From JBHJGS01 sp050331575 (GTDB lineage: Bacteria > Pseudomonadota > Alphaproteobacteria > Sphingomonadales > Rhodothalassiaceae), in the NCBI GenBank assembly GCA_050331575.1, contig JBHJGS010000021.1, positions 1 to 64,000 of the forward strand: DNA of 64,000 nucleotides, written 5' to 3'. The position numbers and the translations under genes are program-made. Below the pieces are notes generated by a model. The model saw only the letters and a list, made by a program, of their open reading frames with translations. It ran no database searches and was not told where the DNA came from. Each line of letters starts with the position of its first letter. Positions within the stretch are counted from its first letter, which is position 1. Positions 1 to 7,681 of the stretch are shown one piece after another.

Positions 1-753
1 GGGCGCCACCGGCGGTGCGGGATGCAGGGTCGGCGGCGGCATTGGGGCGGCGGCGGGCGGCGACGGGGGATCCGGCAAAGCCGCCTCCTCGGGCAAGCCC
101 GCCGCGTCGGGCAAACGCGAACGGTCCGGCGCCGGTGGCGCGGCGGCATCTTCCTCCTCCAGCCAGTCATCCGGCAAAAGCGCGCCACCCGGCGGCGGCG
201 CGGCCGGCTTTTGCGCGAACGGTAAATCCATCAAGGCCTGGTCCGGCGGTGGCGGAGGCGGCGGAGAGGCCGGTTTCTGGCGCGCTGACGGGTCGATCAG
301 CGCCCGCCAGTCATCATCCCCTTCTTCGGCCTCGGGCAAGCGTCGCGGACCGGGCGGTGCGGCAAAATCCGAACCGATGCCGGCGGCGGCAGCCGGCGCG
401 GTCGGCATCGCGGCTGCCGCCGCCCCATCCTGCGCCGCGGTCGACACGCGGATCTCATAATCGCCAAGCTTGATGACATCGCCATCCGACAAGCGCGTGC
501 TGTTGCCGCGGCCAAGCGGCTTGCCCCCCCCATTCACGAACACGCCGTTGGTCGAGCTGTCGGTGAGCAGAAACCCGTCCCCATCGGGATCGATTCGGCA
601 ATGCACCTTGGACAGGATGCGGTCGGGGTCGCTCAGCACCCAGCCATTCTCCAGCGATCGACCGATCAGCAGCGGCGCCCGCTCGACTTGCATGTGTGCC
701 GGCTGATCGCTGGACAAGCGCTGATGACTAATGATGGTCAAGGTCAACGGCAC
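1..753 (-). CDS. FHA-domain protein, T6SS TagH/ImpI-like (3' end outside window)
   Basis: The minus strand is open from a GTG at 753 to the window edge (251 codons seen). An AAGGG ribosome-binding site lies about 9 bases upstream of the GTG. Residues about 20-105 form a forkhead-associated phosphothreonine-binding domain, with LLIGRS, SKVHC and DSSTNGVFVNG in the expected order. A long Pro/Ala/Asp-rich linker follows, as in TagH/ImpI proteins. FHA proteins of T6SS loci bind kinase-phosphorylated partners and promote assembly of the secretion machine. The gene lies 96 bases downstream of a Ser/Thr kinase gene on the same strand and near two vgrG genes, which supports the T6SS role. The C-terminal domain that would separate TagH from other FHA proteins is outside the window. 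Confidence 0.8.
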   Translation of the reverse strand, partial: MPLTLTIISHQRLSSDQPAHMQVERAPLLIGRSLENGWVLSDPDRILSKVHCRIDPDGDGFLLTDSSTNGVFVNGGGKPLGRGNSTRLSDGDVIKLGDYEIRVSTAAQDGAAAAAMPTAPAAAAGIGSDFAAPPGPRRLPEAEEGDDDWRALIDPSARQKPASPPPPPPPDQALMDLPFAQKPAAPPPGGALLPDDWLEEEDAAAPPAPDRSRLPDAAGLPEEAALPDPPSPPAAAPMPPPTLHPAPPVAP

Positions 754-849
754 GACCAAATTCCCTTATCTTTCGCGGCCGGCAAGTCGTCCCTCAAAGG
801 CAGCAAAGACCATGCAAAAGTCGATACCAGAGCGTCAATGGCGAGTTCG

Positions 850-1650
850 TTAACGTTCCTGCGTCGGCAGTAACGCCAAGGCGTCGGACGCGCGCGCCGG
901 CCGCTGATCCGGGTCGGGCGCCAACACCGCGGCCAAAAGCGGTCGCAAGGTCGCAGGCGCCCCGCGCAAGCAGGGCATAGCCTGACGATGCTGCCGGGCG
1001 CAATCAGGTGTATCCCCCATCGGCACGCTGAGCCCGGACGCGCGGGCCAGCACCAAGCCCAGGGCATAGCGGTCCGCGCGCCCGTCGATGCGGCCGCCGA
1101 ACAGCCCCAATTGCTCCGGCGCGGCAAAGGCAAGCCGGCCGCAAAACCGCCGGCCCGCGCGCGTCGGCGCCCGGCAGGCCAGGCCGAAATCCACCAAGAC
1201 GGCGCGATCCGCCCGGCCGTCCACAAGCACGATATTGTTCGGGGCGACGTCGCGGTGCACCAGGCCGCCTGCCTCGATCGCGGCAAGGGCGGCCAGCAGC
1301 CGGCGCGCCAACCCCACCGCCTCAGCCTCGCTCAGGGCCCCGGCTTGCAAGCGCACCGCCAGACTAGGACCGGGCAATAGCGGCATCACCAAAGCCGCGC
1401 GGCCGCAGTGCGTTGTTGCGCAGCTGTGCAAGGGCACCACCGCGGGATGGCGGATCCGGGCCAGGCACGCTGCCTCTCGCCGTATCGGCCACACCTGGCC
1501 TGGGCGGGCAATCTTCACCGCCAAGGCCTTGCCCTGAGGCGAACGGCCGCGCCACAGCTCTGCCACCGCACTGGTCGAGAGCCGGTCTGTCAGCGCCGCG
1601 CCGCCCAGCTTCGGACTGCCGCCGCAGGCAGTGATTGGCCGTTCACGCAT
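850..1650 (-). CDS. Serine/threonine protein kinase, PpkA-like, short
   Basis: A 266-residue kinase catalytic domain with no membrane segment or sensor domain. Visible landmarks are the ATP-binding lysine in LAVK (residue 46), the catalytic loop HRDVAPNN (Asp134), the DFG magnesium loop (154-156) and APE (177-179). The N-terminal glycine-rich loop is degenerate: the stretch before AELWRG lacks GxGxxG. The start at 1650 is chosen because the domain begins there; an in-frame start 162 bases upstream would overlap the divergent transglutaminase-like gene. Its position upstream of an FHA gene matches the PpkA/Fha phosphorylation pair known from T6SS, so it probably phosphorylates T6SS components. 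Substrate and activity are inferred. Confidence 0.8.
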   Translation of the reverse strand: MRERPITACGGSPKLGGAALTDRLSTSAVAELWRGRSPQGKALAVKIARPGQVWPIRREAACLARIRHPAVVPLHSCATTHCGRAALVMPLLPGPSLAVRLQAGALSEAEAVGLARRLLAALAAIEAGGLVHRDVAPNNIVLVDGRADRAVLVDFGLACRAPTRAGRRFCGRLAFAAPEQLGLFGGRIDGRADRYALGLVLARASGLSVPMGDTPDCARQHRQAMPCLRGAPATLRPLLAAVLAPDPDQRPARASDALALLPTQER

Positions 1651-1714
1651 GGGCCGCACCCTATCAGGCCAAGGCGGCCTGACAAAGCCGCGCAAGACCG
1701 CCATGCTGGCCGGC

Positions 1715-2470
1715 ATGCGTCTGATCCACCATCTCCTGGTCCATGCCGAGCGGCCAGTTCCGGCCTTTCGCCTGAAACTGCGCGTGCGCAGCGACTGGCC
1801 GGCCGCGATCACCGCCCAGCACCTGACGGCCGATCCCTGGTGCGGGACGCTGCGACCAGGCCTTGATCGCTATGGGAACGGGTTCTGGCACGGCCGCCCG
1901 GCAAGCCCCGGTCGCCGTCTCGCCTTGTGGGTGCAGCATCGCGTCGAGAAGCCCGTGGTGCACGCCGTGCCGACCACGCAGGCCTCCTGGATGCTTGCCG
2001 CCACGCCTTTGACCCAAGCCGGGCCGCAGCTGATCGACCTGGCCGACCGAGCCGGACCGCGGCCACACCGCGACCGGGCCAGATTGGCGGACTTGCTGCA
2101 CGCCCGCCTGTCCTACGCAGCCAGCGAACCGGGCACCGACACAAGCGCCGAGCACGCCTTGGCCCGCGGCACTGGCGTGTGCCGCGATTTCACCCATGTC
2201 GCCCTGGCCTGCCTGCGCCGCAGCGGCTGCGCCGCGCTCTATGTCGGTGGATATCTGCTTCGCGATGGGCGGGCGGAGCCGCATTGTTGGTTGCTGTTGC
2301 GCAGCGAAACCGGCTGGATCGGATGGGACCCGACATTGGATTGCGCCCCTGGCGCGGACCATGTGCCGCTGAACTGGGGCCGCGATCAGGCGGACCTGCT
2401 GCCGTGCCGGATTGCGCATCGGGGCACGGCGGGCTTACGGGTTCATTCGGTTGTGTCGTTATCCGCTTAA
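1715..2470 (+). CDS. Transglutaminase-like cysteine protease family protein
   Basis: A 251-residue protein. Its N-terminal half resembles the bacterial transglutaminase N-terminal beta domain, and its C-terminal half carries the papain-like triad: Cys156 in GVCRDFTH, His190 in PHCW and Asp205 in GWDPT. The tail has the family's GRDQAD segment. Members are soluble and mostly of unknown substrate; some are peptidases or amidases. A start at 1715 gives the usual family length; 1703 is also possible. It is divergent from the kinase and 115 bases upstream of the first vgrG. It may be a bystander of the T6SS locus or a cargo enzyme; nothing in the sequence (no PAAR, no MIX motif) shows secretion. 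Confidence 0.75.
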   Translation: MRLIHHLLVHAERPVPAFRLKLRVRSDWPAAITAQHLTADPWCGTLRPGLDRYGNGFWHGRPASPGRRLALWVQHRVEKPVVHAVPTTQASWMLAATPLTQAGPQLIDLADRAGPRPHRDRARLADLLHARLSYAASEPGTDTSAEHALARGTGVCRDFTHVALACLRRSGCAALYVGGYLLRDGRAEPHCWLLLRSETGWIGWDPTLDCAPGADHVPLNWGRDQADLLPCRIAHRGTAGLRVHSVVSLSA

Positions 2471-2585
2471 CCGGCGCTTGTATCTTTCCTGTTAGCTAGA
2501 CAAGATGACACGAATTCTGGGGGTTGGCGAACGCTGCTTGGCTCTTTTTGTCACGCGTTCATGATTCGTCGGGCGGGAGACGACA

Positions 2586-5021
2586 ATGGCGACACAAGAC
2601 GGCATCGAAATCACTTTAACCCTTTCCGGCTATACAGGCGCTGATCTGATCGTCGCGGCCTGCCGAGGCGAAGAAGCCATCTCCCGCCCCTATCGATTCG
2701 TGTTGGACCTGATCTGCGAAGATCCCCGTTGGGATCTGCGCGAACTGCTATACCGCGAGGCCGTCCTGACCTTGACCGGCCGGTTCACCGAGCGGCGCGT
2801 GCATGCGGTGCTGACCGGCTTTGACCAATTGGGCGACGTGACCAGCGGGCGGGCGCAATATCAGGCGATCCTGGAGCCGGTTCTGGCCAAATTGGCGATG
2901 AGCCGGCAGAACCAGATTTACGGCACCGATGAGGATGTCTCCGTGGTCGATGTCGTCACCGCGGAATTGACCGGCACCGGCGCGCGCGGGCCCGCCGTGG
3001 AGGCCTCCGCGCATCTGGATGTGGATTGCCTGCGCACCGAGGCGCTGACCGAAGACTATCCTCGGCGCGATTATCTGGTGCAGTATGAAGAGACCGACCT
3101 CGCCTTCATCTCCCGCCTCATGGAACATTGGGGCATCTTCTATTTCTTCACGGACGATGGCGAGAAGGAGCGTCTGCATCTGGGCGACCGCAATGTCGCC
3201 TTCCGCCCGATCGACCCGGAGCGCGAGGAGGCCGCAGCCGACAGCCTGGAAGACACGCCTCAGTTGCGCTTTGAGCCGGGAAGCGGCCTGCAAGCCGATG
3301 GCGAGGAGCATGTTTTCGCGCTGAAGGCAATCAGCCGTCCGCTGCCACACAAGATCATCCTGCGCGACTATAACGACCAGCTGCCGCAATTGCCGGCGAT
3401 GCATGCCGAGGCGGTGGTCGACGAGCGCGGCCATGGCGTCATTGCCAGTTACGGGGAGCATTTCGAGACCCCGGAGGAAGGCCAGACGCTGGCGCAGATT
3501 CGCGCTGAGGCACTGAAATGCCGGGCGCTGCGCTTTGAGATGCGCAGCAACTGCCCGCGCCTGTCCGCCGGCCGGCTGTTCCGCTTGACCGGGCACGGGC
3601 GCGATGCGTTCAACCAGCTCTACATCGTGGCGGAGGTCCGCCACGAGGCCGGCCTGCCGCGCAGCGACGGCGCGCCGGAGGACGCGCCTGCGCCTGGCTA
3701 TCGCAACACCATCATCGCCGTGCCGTTCGACATGGCCGACGGCGCACAGTTCCGGCCCGAGCGGCTGACCCCGGTACCGCGGGTGCATGGGCTGATGACC
3801 GCGCATGTCGATGCCGCTGGCCTGGGCGACCGGGCGGAATTGGACGATCAGGGCCGCTACAAGGTGCGCATTCCCTTCGACATGACCGGCGCGGAAGACG
3901 GCAAGGCCTCCCGCTATATCCGCAAGGCCCAACCCTATGCCGGCAAGAATTCCGGCATGCATTTCCCCCTGCTGAAAGGCACCGAGGTCGCCATTGCCTG
4001 CTACAATGGCGACCCCAACCGGCCGCTGATCACCGGCGCGGTGCCCAACCCCTTGACCCAGAGCGTCTCGGTGGCCGGCAGTGCCGACCGCAATCGCATC
4101 CAGACCACATCCAACATCCTCATCGAACTGGGCGACGGGATGACCCCGCCGGCCGACCCACCGGGGGCTGGGCACCTGGCCGGCCCGGTCCGGCAGACCG
4201 CGGCGCGCGACGCCGGTCATGCCGCCGCGCCCCTGGACACGGTGAGCGAAAGCAGCACGGCCACGGCCTGCGATGTCTGGCTGCGCCTGAATGTGGCGGA
4301 CCAGTCCTATCTGCGCCTGGGCGACGCGCCGGCCCAAGGCAATGCCGAGGAAGACCCGTTCACCGCCCAGGATGTGCAAGGCGAGGCGATCCAGAATGGC
4401 AATGGCTGGTTCAGCTATACCGAAGGCGACCGCAATGATGTCACCCTGGGCAACAGCGCAAATTATGTGGCGGGTGAGCAGAAGCAGGTGGTCGGCAGTT
4501 CCAGCAGTCTGGCCTATTGGTCGAACCAATATACCGAATTCGGCGGAACCGCGACCAAGCTTTATCTGGGCTTCGTGACCAATGTCTTCATTATCAACAA
4601 GAACGATTATATTTTGGGCGTCAAGACCGCGGGCGTCGTTGGCGCGTCGATTTCCCTGAATCTATCGTTCAGCTTTGTGTTCGCACTGAAAAAGGTCGCC
4701 GTGACCCTGTTCACGACCTCTGTTGCCTTTAAGAAATGGGATCATGCCGCCTGGACAACCGGCATCTTCGGCGTAAAGACCGAAATCGCCGGGACGAAGA
4801 ATGAACTGATCGGCGCGAAAGACTCCAAGACCTTGGCTGACATCAAGGACGATCTCATCAAGAAAAAGAAAGCAGCCCTGGTCATGAACTCCAGCGGTAT
4901 CATCAAAACAGACGAAGTCGTCGCACTGAAAAAGAAAATTGCCATGATCGAGAAAGCCGAAGCCAAGATCGCCAGCGGCAGCGCCTTCATCAGCCAAAAT
5001 AAACTGGCCATGTTCGTCTAG
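2586..5021 (+). CDS. vgrG: T6SS spike protein VgrG (TssI), first copy
   Basis: An 811-residue VgrG, a trimeric spike that caps the T6SS tube. Residues 1-390 are the gp27/gp44-like base (SRPYRFVLDL, LMEHWGIFYFF, RDYNDQLP). Residues about 398-495 are the gp5 OB domain (VHGLMTAH, GRYKVRIPFD, GTEVAIACYNGDPNRPLI). Residues about 555-640 (DVWLRL, YLRLGDAP, GWFSYTEGDR) recur in the second VgrG. The last 170 residues are unique: a hydrophobic stretch at about 677-715, then Lys/Ala-rich helices. No known toxin domain is recognised in the tail, which may dock an adaptor or be an undescribed effector domain. A GGGAGA ribosome-binding site precedes the ATG. Confidence 0.95.
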   Translation: MATQDGIEITLTLSGYTGADLIVAACRGEEAISRPYRFVLDLICEDPRWDLRELLYREAVLTLTGRFTERRVHAVLTGFDQLGDVTSGRAQYQAILEPVLAKLAMSRQNQIYGTDEDVSVVDVVTAELTGTGARGPAVEASAHLDVDCLRTEALTEDYPRRDYLVQYEETDLAFISRLMEHWGIFYFFTDDGEKERLHLGDRNVAFRPIDPEREEAAADSLEDTPQLRFEPGSGLQADGEEHVFALKAISRPLPHKIILRDYNDQLPQLPAMHAEAVVDERGHGVIASYGEHFETPEEGQTLAQIRAEALKCRALRFEMRSNCPRLSAGRLFRLTGHGRDAFNQLYIVAEVRHEAGLPRSDGAPEDAPAPGYRNTIIAVPFDMADGAQFRPERLTPVPRVHGLMTAHVDAAGLGDRAELDDQGRYKVRIPFDMTGAEDGKASRYIRKAQPYAGKNSGMHFPLLKGTEVAIACYNGDPNRPLITGAVPNPLTQSVSVAGSADRNRIQTTSNILIELGDGMTPPADPPGAGHLAGPVRQTAARDAGHAAAPLDTVSESSTATACDVWLRLNVADQSYLRLGDAPAQGNAEEDPFTAQDVQGEAIQNGNGWFSYTEGDRNDVTLGNSANYVAGEQKQVVGSSSSLAYWSNQYTEFGGTATKLYLGFVTNVFIINKNDYILGVKTAGVVGASISLNLSFSFVFALKKVAVTLFTTSVAFKKWDHAAWTTGIFGVKTEIAGTKNELIGAKDSKTLADIKDDLIKKKKAALVMNSSGIIKTDEVVALKKKIAMIEKAEAKIASGSAFISQNKLAMFV

Positions 5022-5068
5022 AGCAACCTCCAGGCGATCGGACTCGCTGTGCGATGTCAAGCGCTTGG
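5021..5068. repeat. Degenerate copy of a REP-like element after vgrG1
   Basis: Begins at the last base of the vgrG1 stop codon with GAGCAAC. It contains a 19-mer (5036-5054) that matches 18 of 19 bases of the reverse strand at 14762-14780. Like the other two copies it directly follows a stop codon. The hairpin seen in the other copies is eroded here. Confidence 0.5.
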
Positions 5069-5248
5069 ATAACGCTGCCGGGAAGGCCGGTCGACCTTAA
5101 GCCCACGCTGCCGCGGGCCCGCACCCAAATGGGGGATTTCCCTGATTGTTCCGGCAGCGTTTGCCGCGCACTCTGCCGCCAGACTGCAGGCAGATGTGTT
5201 CGGGCCTCTGTCCGTTCGGGTGCGACGCAACAAGGATCGGAGACCGGC

Positions 5249-7675
5249 ATGGCACGGATCAACGGCATGGACATCAGCATCGACATTCCCGGGCACAATG
5301 GCGCGCCATTTCAGGTTGCCGCCTGCCGGGGCGAAGAGGCGATTTCTCGGCCCTATCGCTTTGTGCTTGACCTGATCTGCGAGGATGACCGGTTGGACCT
5401 GCGCGCGCTGCTGTTCCGCGCCGCTGAGCTGACCCTGTCTGGACCGATGAGCCGGCGCACCGTGCATGCGGTGGTGACCCATCTGGCCCAGGGCCGCGGC
5501 ACCACCACCGGCCGCGGCCATTATGTGGCGACACTGGAACCGGTGTTGGCCAAGCTGGAGCTGAGCCGCCAGAACCAGATCTACGGCACCGATGAGCAGG
5601 TCAGTGTGGTCGATGTGGTCACTGCGGAACTGACCGGCACGGGCGCCCGCGGCCCCGCGGTGCAGGCCGCCGCACGCCTGGATGTCGACTGTCTGCGCAC
5701 CGACTCGCTCACCGGCGACTATCCCAAGCGGGATTATATCGTCCAGTATGAGGAAACCGACCTGGCCTTCATCTCCCGGCTGATGGAGCATTGGGGCATC
5801 TTTTATTTCTTCAGCGATGATGGCGAGACCGAGCGCCTGCATCTGGGCGACCGCAATGTCGCCTTCCAGCCGATCGACCCGGCCGGGTCCGAGCTTTGGG
5901 ACCAACCCCGGGACGCAAACCGGAGCGGCACCGGGGCCCGCATGCCCGAACTGCCGTTCCAAGCCGGCAACGGCATGAATGCCGACGGCCAGGACCATGT
6001 CTTCGCGCTGACCGCCGAGGCGGTGCCGCTGCCGCACAAGATCATCCTGCGCGACTATAATGACCAGTTGCCGCAATTGCCGGCCCTGCATGCCGAAGCG
6101 GTGGTCGACGAGGCCGGCCATGGCGTGGTCGCCAGCTATGGCGAGCATTTCGAGACCCCGGAAGAAGGCGAGCTTTTGGCGCGTGTCCGAGCCGAGGAGC
6201 TGAAATGCCGGGCCCTGCGCTTTGAGATGCACACCAATTGCCCGCGCCTGTCCGCCGGTCGGCTGTTTCGCCTGAGCGGGCATGAGCGGGAGGATTTCAA
6301 CCAGGTCTATATCGTGGCGGAGGTAATCCACGAAGCGGCGCTGCCACGCGGTGACGGCGGAGCGGGTGACACGCCGGCCCCCGGCTATCGCAACCGCATC
6401 ATCGCCCTGCCCTTTGACATGCTCGACAAGGCGGATTTCCGCCCGGAACGGCGCACCCCGGTGCCGCGCGTGCATGGGCTGATGACCGCGCATATCGATG
6501 CCGCAGGGCTGGGCGAGCAGGCGGAACTGGATGGCCAGGGCCGCTATAAGGTGCGCATCCCCTTTGACATGACCGGCGCGGAAGATGGCAAGGCGTCGCG
6601 CTTCATCCGCAAGGCGCAGCCTTATGCGGGGAAAAATTCCGGCATGCATTTCCCGCTGCTGAAGGGCACGGAGGTGGCGATCGCCTGCTATAACGGTGAC
6701 CCCAACCGGCCGCTGATCACCGGGGCGGTGCCCAATCCGATCACCCGCAGCCCGGCCAATGCCGACAGCTGCGACAAGAACCGCATCGTTACCCGATCCA
6801 ATATCGTGCTGGAAATGTCCGATGGCAAAGCCTCAAGGCAGGCCGCCGGCCAGGGGCATCTGGCGGGACCGCAGGCCGCACCCAAGCAGGCGGCTTATGC
6901 CGATCAGGGCCATCACGCGCCGTTGGACGGGCTGAGCACCGTTCAGGAAGAGGATCGCGACGGCGACCAAGATGTCTGGCTGCGCTTGGACGTTCCGACC
7001 AGCCGGACGGCCGATAAACGCCACGCGCCGCGCCACTATCTGCGGCTGGGCCAGGCGCCCGATGCTGTTGAGGAAGAGCTTCTGCCCCTGCCGGAGGACG
7101 CAGGCGGTCCGGACCGCACCATCAAGAATCCTGAGGGCTGGTTTCAGTACACCAGCGGAGATCGAACGTCCGTCAATATCGGCGATGAAAACATCTACGG
7201 CATCGGCACGACGCACAACCGGACAAACCAGAAGATCGAAAATCATGGCACGCAAACGATCGTCAATCACGCCGCAGTGTGCGTCTCTCAGTTATATTAC
7301 AGAGAACATACAGCAATGGCGCTTGAAGCAGTCGGCGTGCATGCCGGTGTCTATGGCGCAAATGTTGATTTGATTCTCGGCACCTCTATCAGTGTGATTC
7401 TCGGCACCTCTATCAGTTATGCAGTCACGGAATGGAAACATGTCGTCAAGAATTTGCGCGCGACCGGCGCCGAGCACAGCAAGGCTGCCCTCAGCACGTC
7501 AGAGGCGGCCGTCAACACCACCAGCACAGCGATTGACAAAAGCAATGCCGCCCTCAGCCTGGACAAAAGGGCGGTCGCCATGGAGCGCCGAATGACATGT
7601 TATAACGCCACGGAACTCGGTATCGACCAGTTACAGGTGGCGGTTCAAAATGCCAACATGACCCTGATCGGTTGA
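5249..7675 (+). CDS. vgrG: T6SS spike protein VgrG (TssI), second copy
   Basis: An 808-residue VgrG. Its gp27 and gp5 regions are nearly the same as the first copy, down to long shared peptides such as NRPLITGAVPNP. The start at 5249 follows AAGGA and matches the first copy's N-terminus; upstream in-frame sequence is not VgrG-like. Residues about 405-500 are the OB domain, and about 575-650 repeat the DVWLRL/YLRLG/GWFQYTSGDR module. The tail differs fully from copy 1: a hydrophobic region with an 8-residue tandem repeat (ILGTSIS twice), then Ala/Ser/Thr-rich helices. It is followed after 6 bases by the DUF2169 gene, so the two are likely co-translated and that protein may load onto this tail. 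Confidence 0.95.
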   Translation: MARINGMDISIDIPGHNGAPFQVAACRGEEAISRPYRFVLDLICEDDRLDLRALLFRAAELTLSGPMSRRTVHAVVTHLAQGRGTTTGRGHYVATLEPVLAKLELSRQNQIYGTDEQVSVVDVVTAELTGTGARGPAVQAAARLDVDCLRTDSLTGDYPKRDYIVQYEETDLAFISRLMEHWGIFYFFSDDGETERLHLGDRNVAFQPIDPAGSELWDQPRDANRSGTGARMPELPFQAGNGMNADGQDHVFALTAEAVPLPHKIILRDYNDQLPQLPALHAEAVVDEAGHGVVASYGEHFETPEEGELLARVRAEELKCRALRFEMHTNCPRLSAGRLFRLSGHEREDFNQVYIVAEVIHEAALPRGDGGAGDTPAPGYRNRIIALPFDMLDKADFRPERRTPVPRVHGLMTAHIDAAGLGEQAELDGQGRYKVRIPFDMTGAEDGKASRFIRKAQPYAGKNSGMHFPLLKGTEVAIACYNGDPNRPLITGAVPNPITRSPANADSCDKNRIVTRSNIVLEMSDGKASRQAAGQGHLAGPQAAPKQAAYADQGHHAPLDGLSTVQEEDRDGDQDVWLRLDVPTSRTADKRHAPRHYLRLGQAPDAVEEELLPLPEDAGGPDRTIKNPEGWFQYTSGDRTSVNIGDENIYGIGTTHNRTNQKIENHGTQTIVNHAAVCVSQLYYREHTAMALEAVGVHAGVYGANVDLILGTSISVILGTSISYAVTEWKHVVKNLRATGAEHSKAALSTSEAAVNTTSTAIDKSNAALSLDKRAVAMERRMTCYNATELGIDQLQVAVQNANMTLIG
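7371..7417 (+). repeat. 24-bp in-frame tandem duplication inside vgrG2
   Basis: Two identical 23-base units (7371-7393 and 7395-7417) at a 24-base period. They encode a repeated 8-residue hydrophobic motif (LILGTSIS then VILGTSIS). Perfect identity suggests a recent duplication. Confidence 0.9.
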
Positions 7676-7681
7676 TCCGCC

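Noticed and set aside
1715..2470. Transglutaminase-like protein as a T6SS effector
   Set aside because: It matches a widespread housekeeping-type family and shows no secretion feature; only its position suggests cargo.
2535..2570. Possible sigma-54 promoter (TTGGC...GC) before vgrG1
   Set aside because: The GG and GC elements are 8 bases apart instead of the required 10.
2748..4529. 593-codon open frame antisense to vgrG1 (similar one at 5057-6649)
   Set aside because: Both mirror the conserved VgrG core on the other strand and encode no recognisable protein.
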